Below are positions 24,317 to 37,484 of a stretch of 64,000 bases of DNA, in pieces. This stretch comes from Phylloscopus collybita. Its lineage: Eukaryota; Chordata; Aves; Passeriformes; Phylloscopidae. The notes under the pieces are model-generated. The model ran no database searches. It had not been told where the DNA came from and was given only the letters and a program-made list of their open reading frames with translations. The stretch is from NCBI GenBank assembly GCA_027886175.1, contig JAJNNQ010000024.1, positions 25,647,001 to 25,711,000 of the forward strand, read 5' to 3'. The position numbers and the translations under genes were made by a program. The stretch's first letter is position 1, and the number at the start of each line of letters is the position of its first letter.

Positions 24317-25410
24317 GCTACCAGCAGAGTAGCAGTTTTACTCTCCAACAGAAATGACAAGAGCTCAGATAAAAAGACCATTTCAAATGGATCAGTTTAA
24401 GTAGTCTTTAGAACCCATGATAAATCTGGGCTCCAAAAACTCGACAATGCTAAATGGGCTATGAAATGCATCACAAATCCCTCCCCAGGAAAAAAAAAAA
24501 AAAAAGTAAAAAAAAAAATCAATTCAGAGAAAAGCTTCAATGTTTGAAAATACAAATAAGCAGCATATTTGTGGAATGAAAAATGGTAAATAAATAGTTA
24601 CTATTTCTGGACAAAATGGCTCGATAGATTTCATAATTTGCCACCACTGTAAAAAATATCTATTCCCTTCCCCCCTCCCTTCCCCGTCAGTACACACGGA
24701 AACACAAGCATAACCATGCATAAAGTGGGAGGGTGGGGGGCAGCCAAGGATACAAACTCCCTCTTAGAAAGTTTGAATTCTTATTAACCCAGTGATGCCT
24801 CCATAATGTTGCATTAGATCAGCAACATAAAAGTTAGAATATACGTCTCCTTTCTTCCTAGCAAAGGAAACTGCAAAAACACTAATAATGAAAAATAGAT
24901 GTTAAAAATATCCAGGAGGAAAAAGTACATGTACAATTATCAAAATTAACCCCCTCTGCCCCCACACCAAAACAGATAAACAGCAAAATCTCTGAAAAAA
25001 AATCCTGTCAGGAGGAGTGAAACCTGCTTTCTCTTTTTTTGCTTTTATTTACTGTATGCCAAGCATGGACTTTAAACTTACAGTGTGCATATATATAGAA
25101 AACAAAGAACGAGAGTCACCGTTAACCCTGGTCACCGGCATTACAGTTAAAAGTCATTGGCAAATACTAATAAACCCCCATTTAGCAGTAAATAAGGAGA
25201 ACATGATATATGGACGGACAGATGGAACTGCATAAACAGAAAAGAAAAAGCAGAGAGACCCACAAACATACGCACAGAGCTGTTTTAAAAGAGTGAAAGA
25301 TATTGATTTACTTGGAACTAGTGTTGGAAAACAAACGTATTTGTTTCCTTCATGATTAAAAAAAAAAGTAATTAAAGTGAATCATAAGGGGGCACACCCT
25401 TAAATAAGTC

Positions 25411-25547
25411 GGGGGGGGGGAACATTTGTAGAGGGTAAGGCCTTCTATAGATGTTCCGAATTTTAAGCTAGCAAATAGGTCTGGCAAACTTACATCTCTA
25501 AATTAAAAATCGAGGGGGGGGGGGGGGCGGGAGGGGGATAAAGAACT
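25411..25547 (+). repeat. poly(G) tracts
   Basis: A G9-10 run at about 25411-25420 and a longer G15-like run followed by C, GGG, A, GGGGG at about 25514-25538 lie close together. They could fold into G-quadruplexes. They sit just past the 3' end of the minus-strand exon candidate at 25612-25910. Confidence 0.8.
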
Positions 25548-25611
25548 GCTGGTGGTTTAAGGAGAGTAGAGGCTTTATTCTTTAATGTTTTATAAAAGTT
25601 GACTGGCCTAC

Positions 25612-25910
25612 CTTGTTCCCCAGTCCTCAGTTTGTCTCCTCATAGTCGCTGTCTCCCTGGAAGTACAGTGTGAGTGGTAATGACTGCCTGCCTCCCTAAT
25701 GAGTCCATTTTCCTGCTCTTGATGTTGTGTATATACACACACTGCAACCTACCTTACAAACCACAGAGACGGGAAAGGGAGAGCGAGCGAGAGAGAGCGA
25801 GCGAGAGCGAGCGAGCGAGAGTGCGAGAGACAGGCAGAGCGAGAGAGGGAGAGAGAGAAAGGCGCACACAGACAAAGCCCTCCTACCAGACAGCAGACAA
25901 CCCTCCTTCC
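25612..25910 (-). promoter_or_regulatory. candidate first exon / transcription start region, minus strand
   Basis: Read on the minus strand, a CT/CG-rich leader (the complement of the GAGCGA tract) is followed by about 170 bp of non-repetitive sequence ending in 'GGGAACAAG', then 'GTAGGC', a good splice donor with the exon border at 25612. This is the texture of a 5' UTR exon of a developmental gene, with the start near 25900. A short open frame ending 'GDSDYEETN' then stop crosses it, and two small ATGs occur, so upstream ORFs are possible. I do not recognise the gene. A plain purine-rich microsatellite beside a chance donor is the main alternative. Confidence 0.35.
25780..25862 (+). repeat. 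(GAGC/GAGA)n purine-rich tract
   Basis: GAGCGAG and GAGAGAG units repeat for about 80 bp with several CpGs. Such tracts are common beside vertebrate transcription start sites and can also be polymorphic. Confidence 0.85.
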
Positions 25911-26430
25911 CCGAGCTAGCAAAATACAACTCGGCTAATGCAGCAACAGGTTCAATACCGCCAGGCTGAGGCAGCCTAGCAAAGGTATACGGGGCTGAGC
26001 AGCGCTGCTGGCAAATAAACACTTCGGTGCCGGCTGGCTCCACCTTTCTTATTTATGTTACAGGATGTTGGAACGCATTGTTTCAGACAGTCCATATGAT
26101 TATCATAAATACATTTTTTTTTTTGTGCATATTAGCAGGAAGCGCCGGAACGTATCAGCCATTCTGCTCCGTAACCTTATAGCTCTAACACATGCAGGGA
26201 AGGTGTAAACATATCTCTTTTGACAGGCAGACTACACAAAGCCCACTGATGATTTTAAAGTCATGAGATCTTTCAAGAAAGACGCTCCTGAAGATAGGTT
26301 TCCCCAGACAATAGGGGAGCAGGGAAAATTGATCTTGATGAGGAAGAAGTCTTCCTAAGAGACTGCTCGGTAAACAATTGAAAAGAGAGGGCTATTCTCC
26401 CCAGCATTCCCTCCTTTCAAAAAATATATA
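25911..26430. other. non-coding flank of the candidate start region
   Basis: The sequence directly upstream (minus-strand sense) of the candidate start has mixed composition and a few CpGs. No clear TATA or CCAAT arrangement is visible. The rest is unassigned. Confidence 0.35.
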
Positions 26431-26967
26431 TTGGGAAGCTTCTGCCCCTACAGCTATAATAATGTGCTGTGCTTATGTCTGAACAGGTGCAATGCATATA
26501 GTACATGGTGTTACAAGGACAGAAATAAATCTCTCAAGTAAAAAAACATTTTCCCAGTTGCAAACAGGCCAAGGTTATTTAAAATACAGGTCTAATCTGA
26601 AGAATGTTCTCCCCATTCCCTATATATTTTTGCTGGGGGGAGGAGAGGGGATGGACGGGTGGTGGAAGGTGCAAAGGAGAAGCAAAGATAGGAGAAACAA
26701 TACATGTAACCAGTAACTATATTTTTATTTTTACAATATTCTGTCACATCTGAAGAATATGTATGCTGCTTTTAAAATAATTTTCACTCAGCCCTGCTTC
26801 TCATCACACGTAAACTTATGCTATCACAAAAATTCTGTTTATTTTAATGACAACTACAATGATGACTACAGGCACGTCAAAGTAGGAAGACCAGGGGAAA
26901 AAAACCATTTTGCACCTGTATTTCATCCTTGGCAAAGGTTCTCCAAGAACTTTACCCATAGAATATT

Positions 26968-27075
26968 TTTTAGATGGAGATACTAGGTTAAAAAAAAAAA
27001 AAAAAGCTAAGTGATAGTCCCATGGTTATGCTGTAAATCAGTAGAAAAACAGATGAGAACTCAAATCTCCTGAAG
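26968..27075 (-). mobile_element. MIR-like SINE fragment, reversed, with internal A-run
   Basis: 'ttttagatggagatactagg' precedes an A16 run. 'gctaagtgatagtcccatgg', 'ctgtaaatcagtag' and 'gaactcaaatctcctga' follow. Without the A-run this tracks the antisense MIR consensus ('tacagatgaggaaactgagg', 'ttaagtgacttgcccaaggt', 'gaacccaggtctcctga'). The A-run lies inside the element, not at its end. Confidence 0.65.
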
Positions 27076-27920
27076 CAAAACAGACTTTTCCTGGAGTAAC
27101 TCATACCCACCTAAAAGTTAAGTGTCCTGTCTAAGCCAGTTGAGTAGGCTCCCTCTATTGTCAGTGGAGAGACAGGCACCTCCCCAAAGCAATTCATCCC
27201 AGCTTTCTGTCTCCCCACTAAAGAGAGAGCCTACACAACTAGATTAGGCTAAGCAGCTAGCTTGTAGTTGGCTAAATTAAGTAAAATGAATCTCACTTTT
27301 GATCTAAAGCTCTATTAAAACATCCCGCTTCCCAAAATACATTTTTATTATCACATTTATTATTAGGCAATATATGCCTAAATTGTAGTGATGGAAAAGG
27401 GATAGCCTGCTGACTAAAAGAGACAGGTAAACTCCCTAGATTCATGGATTTGTACCCTCAGGCTGGCTGGATATTCATGATTCACAGAGTCTTTATAATA
27501 TTAACCAGCCTGGTGACTGGTGAATTTGATTAGTTTTGTTCACTGGTAGATGGTACACATTTTTGTATTTTGCTTATAAACATTCTGGTTTCATCCAGAT
27601 GTACAGTAAATACAGAAGGATTAAGTAATTTATTTCAAAAGGTTAATTTTCATTAGTTTTTTCACCAAAACACAGCCTCTCTTACCCTGGGGTAACATAT
27701 AAAGAGAAAAAGCTCTAATAGATGACTTCGTTCAACTCCTTCTGTAATATTTAGCTACGTACACACCTGGCATATGTAGAGGCAACTCTCCAAGTTACTC
27801 CAAATATATATTACAAACATTTAGTCATATTACATATTTTCTTCTCTGGACTTTATGACCATAATCACCTTATTGAAGGGTATGTAAGGTCAGGAAAGCA
27901 GAAGGGGCATTTGTAGACTT
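27076..27920. other. non-coding DNA
   Basis: Nothing recognisable is seen. Confidence 0.4.
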
Positions 27921-28050
27921 TGCTTCTAACTGTGGTAACTCGATCTGGCTGTGTAAGTACCAATTGAGCAGTCACTGCCTCAGTTTTTCCATCTGTAAAA
28001 CAGACTCAACTGTAGTTCCATGAGTAGATGGTACTGTAAATATGTGAAGA
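27921..28050 (+). mobile_element. MIR-like SINE fragment
   Basis: 'ctggctgtgtaagtacc', 'gagcagtcactgcctcag' and 'tttttccatctgtaaaac' closely follow the MIR consensus ('gctgtgtgacc', 'gcaagtcactt..cctcag', 'tttcc.catctgtaaaat'). It is one of the better preserved MIR pieces in the window. Confidence 0.7.
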
Positions 28051-30993
28051 GTCTTCCCATCTTGGCCTGGCATCTCTCAGAGTTTTACGATGGCAAATTT
28101 TATGGGAAAAATATAAATACTTTGTCAAGGGGACTTGTGTCAGAGCCAGCTGATGAAAATCACAAGTTTTCATATCCTTATATTCAGTTCAAATAATAGG
28201 AATAGTCTCTGAATTAAAAATTTAAAAACCAGGTCTACACCAAAATGAGCATATCAGATGTGAGAAGTTCTTAGCAGCCTGGAATATTTGACCCCAATCT
28301 AACATTAATTCCTTTGTCCTACCAGTCTTACACATACAAATCTGAAGAGATATTTTAAATGTGCCAACTTTGGATAAAAAAAACAGACTTGACCCTTCAA
28401 ATATAAAACATTCAGGCAGAAATCTGAGTACTGGTCAGAAACACTAAAGTTTGAAGAATGTTCAGATTTGCAACTGATACAGATCCAAAACCTGTAAGTT
28501 GGGAGACACCTAGATTCTTAACCTTCCTCTAACTTTCAGGAGATGTCATGTATGCATCTGAACTAGGATAACACATTTCCTCATGTTTTGAGGAAGCCTG
28601 AATCTCAGTAAGAACACTAGAACTGAGCCCAGTTCCCCTCACTTACAACAATGCTTAAGGCCAGACCCAAACTGGAACCCTAAGCCACCCCTTCCAAAGT
28701 CTCATGGGGTTTGTGTACTCACAGAACTATAGAACTAAACCAAACATTTTCAAACCTCAAGATTGTTAGAAAGCAAATATGGAGTAGATTCCAACTTAAG
28801 CTAGATTTGGCCCTCAATCAGAAATTAATCAAATTAACCATAATCTTTATAAAGTCCAAATATATGTTTGACCTGAATGAAAAAAACCCGCAAGATGTGA
28901 TTTGCACAACTGGTACCTTGCCTGAAAGTCTTTCTTAGACTTAGATCCTAACCATCAATGGCTCGATTCCGGATTGTCTTATTAATCATTTAATCCATCT
29001 AAACCTTTTTAAAAAATCCTGAGTGGTGCGATTTGAATGGAGAATCCTGATTTAATGTTTTGCCAACATAAAACTGCCCATTTCTTTGATTCAAAATACT
29101 CAACGAAAGCCTGCTCACCACCACACCACGCTCCTGTGGGTCTGCAGTTCCTCCTCACCATTACATGAGGAGGTCAATGGCTATGCACTTGGATCATTTG
29201 CCAGAAGAGGAAGGAGGACGTGGCTACTGGCAGTTTTCAGCTGTGTCACAGGACTGGACACAGACCTGTTGTGTGACAGTGAGGACCTGCACGGCAGTCA
29301 CACAGCTGGCCTGTGCCTGGCCATGCAGCAGAACAGGCAAGCAAGCCCTTGTCATGTGCCAGGATCGTACATCTCCCATGGCATAGACACCAAATTTTGG
29401 TTAGGCCACACATGGTGCCACCCCACGAGAAAGAGGCTGGAACAGAGGGCTCGCTTAGTAAAAGGCTGCACTGTCCATCCTGAGTGCAGGGACAAGCAAT
29501 GCTGGTCTACCCGGTGGATGATACTCCTGCTTTGCTTTTTCTGCAAACTTGTCTTCTCACTTCAGAGTTAGTCTCTAGCAACTGTCATTAGGGAGGCAAA
29601 AGAGCCCTAACCCTTCTAGCAAAGCCTCCAAAAGAATGAAAAAAAAAAATACTAGCACCATAAAGGCAGGTGAAAAATTGTCATGTTTGGTGCAGCTGGA
29701 GTACCCATCTCCAATCCTGCCAGAGAACTGCAGAGCCCTGATTTTTAGTAGTAAGGGGAAGATAGGGAAAACCAAAGTACCCACCAGAACTGTGAAAGAC
29801 TTTGTTGCAAATGACAAGATTCTGGATGACGGACTGAGAGGGAAGGAAGGCACTTCAGTGCCAAATAACATATTCTAGACTGCTCTAGTCTCTCCTCTCC
29901 ACTTAATGTCTCCAGGCACACCAACATACTAAGTTTAGACATATCTTGTTGGCAGCCAAAACTGGAAAAGGAGTCACAGCATCATATAAACATGTCTGAG
30001 GATAAGAGCTACTTCCTTCAGAAAAAAAAAAAAAACAAACCAAAAACACCACAACAAATCATTAGCGTCTTAGCAGATACCTAAGGGTTGATTTTCAAAT
30101 GCTGAAGAAATTTAAGTGAGACTGACTCCATGAACTGGTTGGGTACCTTGCCTATCCCTGTGATGGGCTAAAACACTGCCTTTGATGTCTTTCACATATT
30201 TGCCTCACGACATTTCCATTAATACCTTCAGGGAGCTCTGCATTACCAGAAACCCAGGAACTGTTCCTAGAAACCAGGCTGGTTTAACACCATACTGCTG
30301 TTAAAAATCCCAGGCAAGCTTCCTTCACGATTCTGATTCAGATGGTATAGTCAGGACCTAGAAGCAGTCACAGCAACATGTCTGAACTTGATTGCTTCCA
30401 CTCAGTCCTCTTAACCACATACACGGGTCTCTGAGACTCCCCTGGTGTATCACACCATCTTGTTGCCAGCCCAACAGGATTGGTGATTCACATGGCTCTA
30501 CTGGTGTCCTGCAGTGTCTCTGCAACTTTGTGCAAATGTAATGAGATGCCAATTAAAAAAGCTCAAGAGTCCTGCAGTGTGGCAGGCTGATTCAAATTAG
30601 ATACCTGTATGAAGTGATTAAAAATAGGTTTTTTAAACCTGAAGATAACAGGAGGACAGTATGTTCGATTTACATCAGCAGGGGCCAACGAAAAACGTAG
30701 AGGGACCACATAAAGCTCTTTATTCCTGCAGATTAACTGGTGATGATGCTGAGGACAGGAAAGGGGAAATACAGTGCACTTCTGGTGCCTTTCAATATGC
30801 AAAGAATCTCAATTGTTCTCCCATCTCAGCAGTCACTACTTACTGCCAGATCTCCAAATAAGTAATACTTTCCTTTCATATAGCAACTTTGGTCCATCAT
30901 GCCATATTTCAGGTGCACGTAATCATAAAAAAAAAAAAATCAAATCTCACAACTTTCTTTGGCAACAAAACTACTGCCATTCTCATTTTACAG

Positions 30994-31027
<34 letters not shown>

Positions 31028-33860
31028 AAAAAGTTAATCACCCTGTTGATAACAGAAAGATTTGGGATGTTAGCCTCTCCTGATCAGAAGTTCAGGCTAT
31101 GTTGCCTCTACAGATCAGTCTCTCAGACAGCCCAGCTGATTGGCAAGAATGGGATGCACTTACTGAACCAGAACTGGCTTTTCCACTGGGTTTTTTGTTG
31201 TTGTTTTCTTTAATCTCAGAATGTCCTGAATAATAAACCAGATGCAAAGCTGACATGTCTCCAACAGTTTAAATAGATTTGTGTAAATCTCTGTGCAAGT
31301 AGTGTGTACCACGTACCACCTTTCCTTTGTGACGGCATTACCTCTACTTCAGTGGAGGAACGCTTTGCACAACGACTGTTCCCCTAGGCCACCTTATGTT
31401 AAGGCTGCAAAATGGTGCTTCTGTTGCATAATCATCCCATGTCATACATTTCTCTAGCACTGTGTTGGGTAAATGTTACTGCTACATCAGTGAATTGTGA
31501 GAGCAAGATCTCACAACGTAACAAATTTTGGCCCAGCAAGGCCAATCCATTGCTTTTATACTCATCAACACTGGTGTGTATCAATCACTACCTACAGGGA
31601 CTGAGAGTCCTCACAGCTCCAGAAGACAGTATCATACCAACATATGGCTTTCCAATTCAAAAACCAGAACCATACAAAAAGTCCTCACACATACATGCAC
31701 ACGGACTTGGGATGTCCATGTGTTATTATTAACATACTGTCCTGGATATGGAGATTGTGTTGTGATTATTTAACTCCTAACAAGGTGTAGTTATGTGTAG
31801 CCTGGGCTGTACATATATGTTCATCCTCTCCACTTACAGGGTGCTGGGATATTACCTTTATCTACACGGGCAGGCCATTAGTGACCAATTTAGCTGTTGA
31901 GCTAAGGTGCCAGGCCCTCATGCAAGCTGTGGAGTTACAATGAAATCAGATCTTGTTACATAGCCCACTGAATTGTATGGTGCACCCTCTACTATATAAC
32001 TACACAGTTCCCAAAGGTTACTTCTAATTCCATTATGGAGACATGTTGCAGTTCAGCCAGCACTTAAGGACTAGAAATTTGATTAATTACTTACGAAAAT
32101 CCACACTGAATCCACCCCAAACTGAACAACAAATAGCAAGAAGTAGTTTTATCCCATGAAAGGAGCTTTGGTAACAAACAAATCAGGATGGACATTCATC
32201 ACTCTCTTCTGCCAGATAACTAGGATGACTACCAAAGATTTCTATTTTTGCCACAGAAAGTTAAGGAGCATGCAGACTATTGATTGCTGTCATAATGATT
32301 TCAGACATGAGCCACAGTGAAAATTCTGAAGCTCAAGGTGGCTAGCATTTCTACTTTTACCTTGTTTAAATAGCAGGGGGAAAAACAGCCAAAAAACCAA
32401 CACAAACTTCTACAACTCTAGTGATTGTCATAGCAGTTGAGATGCACTAAGTTTATCATGAATGAAGATCTGATCTAGATGGGGGAAAAAACTGAGACAC
32501 ATCACTAGCAATATTTTGGAAGCTTTTATTTTACCCTCTGGGTAAACTGAATATTTTCATAAGCCTATCAGTGTGAATCCATTCTACCTGAAAATATTTA
32601 TGTCAGCATTTTCAAAGATGCTACTCATTCAAGAGGTAATTATCTGCTAGTTTAGAATATCACATCTGAGAATACTGCCCCCCAAATGAATAGGCATTAC
32701 TGGAAAAATAAAAACAAAAATGCAATTTAAGTGTATCAGATGTATAAAGATAGAAATTTCATAATTTAACTTTTATTGACTATACATGAAGTGGACAAAA
32801 ACTCCTCTATAGAAAAGAGAACAAACTGTTGAAACTTCAAACATCCAAAAACTCTTCAGTAGGCTTTAAAAGTTACATGATTATCTTAAAAGCCAGGGAT
32901 TTTTAAAAAATCTCTATTATGATCAGTAATATTTTTAAATCTTTTTAATGCAATTATTAAAACTAGAAATTTCTTTATGTAGTTTTTTAAACCTAAGGAT
33001 ATATGAGCAAAAATAAAAAAATCATAGTATGTACAATAATGCTGTACTGTTTGAAAGAAGCAGCACTAAGTGCCATTATTCATCTAATACTTCACCATGA
33101 CATCCCTTCAGTGGATGTAGGATTATTTTCCTCAAATTCAGCCATTGTGAGAAAGTTCCCCTACAAGATCTTGCTCCATGTATTCTAGGTAAGGGTAAAT
33201 CAATCCATTTACCAGGCACACTGAAGTTGTAAGTTACTGAAAAGGCTGGACTTCCGCTCAAACCTCTTAGGCTTGTTTCTAGAACACTTTGAAGCATTTC
33301 AGCCCAAAATTTCACCATAGGACCAATTTCACTGTTTTCAGCTGGCCAAAATTCCTGCTAAGTCCCTGCGCTTGGTGTTTCTGGATATGTGCCCCTAAAA
33401 TCCCACTGCCAGCTAACAGAAAACATAAAGACCAGGGACCTGGGGGCATTTAGGCCAAGCAGTTCTGACCTGTGAGTTTAAAAAAGTGCCTGATTCTGTT
33501 TCAGGCCTATCTAAATATATTGTGAGACCATTCAGTAACGCAATGGAAATAAGTAAAACATCAAGCAAAGGTTTATCTTTGACAGCCTAAGAAGCTGTCT
33601 CCAACAACAAACTTAACTGCTGAGCCCTGTATCAAACACACAGGAAACACCAGTAAGGATGTAACCTTTTTACTAATAGCAGTGTCCCCAACATTAAGTA
33701 TAAAAGTTTTATGTTCACAAACCTTGATTATGCGTAGACCACCTCAGGATTATTTTTGTGTGTATGTGGGCAGGATTCGTTGGCTTTGAAACATTTAATC
33801 AAAGATGTTTCTGAAGAATAAAGAACCAAGATGCAGTAGATGTAATAAAGGAATGTCCTG
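28051..33860. other. non-coding DNA
   Basis: No gene is supported. A 161-codon plus frame (29086-29571) has no domain pattern or splice context. A poly(A) run of about 30 bp sits at 30996-31025, preceded by 'cattctcattttacagat', which could be a reversed MIR tail. Confidence 0.4.
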
Positions 33861-33878
33861 GTCTCTCTCTCTCTCTCT

Positions 33879-33931
<53 letters not shown>
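33861..33931 (+). repeat. (CT)n followed by T50
   Basis: About 11 CT units run directly into 50 consecutive T residues, the longest homopolymer in the window. It is a likely site of length error and polymorphism. Confidence 0.95.
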
Positions 33932-33934
<3 letters not shown>

Positions 33935-36900
33935 TTTATATAAGCTAAGTTATATTAGAAAAACTAGGCTGGGTCCAATTAGTCCTTTAGTTTTAGCCTA
34001 AAGGAGAATACTTTTTGATAAAGTGAAGGCAGTTTGTTCAGCTGTTTTAAAGGACACATTTAGAGGTGCATTTCTTTTCCTGAAGTATTAATTGAAGTCC
34101 ATTTTGAAAGGAATAGATGAGAGAGTTTATTATTTAAAGCCAAAGAAATTAAAAGCAAAAAGTTGTAATAACTGAAAATTAAACCTCAGGTCTTATTTTA
34201 CACAAGAACAGAGATAAAAACCTTTCTCTCAAACTGTCAAAAATTGGAAGATCTAGCAAGGTTAGTGGTGGTGTAAGTCTGACAGAAATGAGCTTTGGTA
34301 TCCTATAGACAAACAACCCTTTTATTTTGCCTGTGTTTGAACAAAAGGGCCTTTCATTACAGAACTAGAACATACAGAACAAGGTGACATAATATTTTCA
34401 AAAAGATATTATAGAAACAAAGTGTACCAACTTCAATGCTACTCTTCAGTCAGGTTTTGTAACGAGCCCAAGTCAGATACTATTTTATGGTCAAAGGGCT
34501 CCTTTTCTGTAACTTTCTTTGCAAATATTAGCTAGGACTGTAAGATTTTGTATTGCTACCAGGATTATCTATGATTATATAATGAGAGATCCCCTTTGTA
34601 ATATATGTGCAATTAGGCATAATTAAGTTTGTCAGAGGAACGTTAATTTCCTGATTTTTGAGTAAATAAAGAATCAATGTTAACATTGCACTAATCAGTA
34701 CTAACTAACATTTAATTTGTTTTGTTTCAAAGTCAGAGGTCATATTGTGAAACCATTTGATAATATGCAACAAAAAAACTCAGCAAAATAAACAGAAGTT
34801 GGAATACAGATAACTTTCTATTAACTGGTACTTTGCTGTCCTACTGTTCCATTTGTTGAGTTGTCCTGAAGCCAACAAAATATTGGTAAGAATCAAGATA
34901 CAAATATGACTTTAAGTAGTCTCTGTTGTAGTCTCAGAATGCATCAACATTTGTTTTTAACACACTGTGAAAACTTCACAGATGTTAGAACCATAAATGC
35001 CAGTATACCTTTACACTTTCTGTTTTAGAAACAAAGGTACTACCACTACAGCTAAATTGAATTCTCACCAGCTTCTGGGAACTATTTGAGGGCCATGCAC
35101 CAAGCAAGGGAAAAAAATCATGTCTGATAGAAATCCCACATAAATACTGAGCTATACATCACACATCCATCCAACTGAGTAAGCAAATGAGTTTCAGCCT
35201 GAGACTCCTCGGGATTCCCAGAGTAAAGCTGCAATGTACCATAAAAATTCAATGGGGATTCTCAGATATGGGATTATGGGGGCAAACTGTGAGCAAGCTG
35301 TTAATGGTTACCTGGTGCAGCACAGCTATTCTCAGTCACGAGAGCTGGGACTGCCTGTTTAGGCACCATGTGCAGCTCATGTAAGCATCTTTAAAACAGG
35401 TATGAGAAAAGTAGCCACAGGGTTATAATGAAGAGAAGTTATGGGGCACTCCTCTCCCAAATTGCTGTTTCAATATAAACAGTACTCTGGGCTTCAAGTG
35501 TCAAAATGTGACAATGCTGAAGGTCTACGGAACAGGGTTATCTCTTCTTTCTCCTGCCTTATTTCTTGAGAGAAAAAAAAACCAAAACCAAAACCAAAAA
35601 CAAAAACAACAACAACAACAACAAAAATACCACACCAAAAAAACACCAAAAAAAAAACCTCCAGTAAAGCAGCAAATAGTTTCTACATTTAAATGACTGA
35701 CAATAGTCTTCAGAGTCAACACTGCTTGACACGTCCAAGAATTCTTGTATTAGGAGACTGACTGGAAACAAACAAGTGTCAGCTCACATCTAATGCAATC
35801 TTTAATTAGAACCTCCCAGTCAAGCAGGCTACAAGCTTTTTACGTCCTAAATTAAAGCTGTAATTTTGGAGCAAAAGAAGTCAGCCACCAGGGAGCAAAA
35901 GCAGCAGTTCACCATACTGCTAGAAGTCAACTCAGTCTGACCCTTGTTTCAAAATATGAAGTTAAGTGATAAATTACATCATTTTCTGGTGCAGACAAGA
36001 TTTAACCATTTCTTAGTGTTAGGTACTTAATGATGTTGGGAGTTCTTTGGGATAACTACAGGTTAGTGCTCTGAGAAACGTTATGTACAAGATAAATAAA
36101 GCCCAAGAATCTGACTTACAGATTCTATCCACATTCATGTTACAACACCATCCACAGGTCTCAAAGCTTAAGATTATCAACCTCTATCTACAACAAGAGT
36201 TCACTTTCAGAGGAATGAGAAGACTTGCTTCACAATAGCTCAAAGGTGTTCAAATCCCTGCCAGACACTAACATTTCATTCCATTCATTTTAATGGAAAA
36301 TAGATGTCCAAATTCCCAAAGACAGCCCTTTTACCACTGGGCCTAAAGAAAGAGATTACTTGAAAATATCTTTTTATCACAAGAGAAGACAGGAAAAAAA
36401 TTCCAATTAAAATTGGTGGAATTGATCGAAGAATGAAAGCCATCAAGGAACGAGACAGGCAAAATGGGGAATAAAATAAGGGAAAAGTGCATAAAGTTAT
36501 CTCAGTCTCCTCAAGGATTAAAAAAAACCCCTAACTTCCTACTAGAGTAAAAGAAGATGTTTCCAGTTTGCTTTCTAACAGCTAAAAAGTGTAGGTTAAG
36601 GACTAGGAAGCAGATTGAAAACTGTGGCAAAGGCAGACCATAGAGCTGGAAGTAAAACATTGTACCATGAATTACTCAATTGTCACAATTAAATGGCCAG
36701 AAGTTACTTGAGTGTTTTAGGAGTAGCCATAAGCACCTCTAACATCACAGGTTTTACTTTGAACTGAAATTCTTCTGCTAAAAAAAAAAAAATTCCTAGG
36801 CAATACTACTTGGGCTAAAACAGTATCTCCTGCAGCAGTCTTTAGGCTTATCATGGAAATCTGCACAAGTGTGGGAGGGGCAGTGGATTGTGGCATGTAA

Positions 36901-37353
36901 TTAAAAAAGTACAGTAAAACACCTCGGCTGAGTTGCAGCCTTCACCCTGCTCCTCTTAGAACCTTCATTCTCCAACTCCTCCCAGCTAACTCAGCCTTTC
37001 AGTCCTTGCTTGTCTCATGTGTACTCAAGTTTAGAACAAGTCCTGGGAATTTCTAAGCACAGCTCAGGGCCTAAGCTCATCCCTGTTGGGACAAGGAAGG
37101 ACTTGATGGATAAAGAGCCAACCATCCCACACAGTTACCACTCCACACATTTCTCCCACTGTGGCCACACTCACAACCCACAGAAAGCTTCTTGGAATTT
37201 CCTGCAGTACCCAATACGTCCTTCTCACTCTTAAAGCAGTATATGCATTTCCATCTTCGAGAAAACGTCAATAAACAGTTTAAATAGTTACTTGCAAAAC
37301 TGATAGCTAGATTTTCATTTAAGAGAACTGCACCTAAGATTGCACAGAGAGGG
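33932..37353. other. AT-rich non-coding DNA
   Basis: No gene is supported. An A/C-rich low-complexity stretch of AAAACC and CAA units lies at 35572-35660. Confidence 0.45.
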
Positions 37354-37484
37354 TAATCATAGCATCATAGAATGGTTTGGGTTGGAAGGGACCTTAAAGA
37401 TCATCCAGTTCCAACCCCCTGCCTGGGGCAGGGACGTCTTTCACCAGGTTGTTGAAAGCCTCACCCAACCTGCTCTTGCACACT
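37354..37484 (-). mobile_element. CR1 LINE 3' end, reversed (bird-type)
   Basis: The plus strand begins 'aatcatagcatcatagaatgg', the complement of the CR1 ATTCTATG tail. It continues 'tttgggttggaagggacctt', 'aaagatcatccagttccaac' and 'tgcctggggcagggacgtct'. This is the canonical antisense 3' end of avian CR1, severely 5'-truncated as usual and only slightly diverged. It is the clearest marker that the host is a bird. Confidence 0.92.

Noticed and set aside
24262..24340. Poly(T) followed by 'ctaccagcag' as a splice acceptor
   Set aside because: It resembles an acceptor, but no open frame or donor follows; a homopolymer is the simpler reading.
25780..25862. GAGCGA tract read as a coding Arg/Glu-rich protein
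   Set aside because: The frame is open only because the tract is low-complexity; it better fits a promoter-proximal repeat.
29086..29571. 161-codon plus-strand frame
   Set aside because: Cys/His/Trp content looked zinc-finger-like, but spacing follows no known finger pattern.
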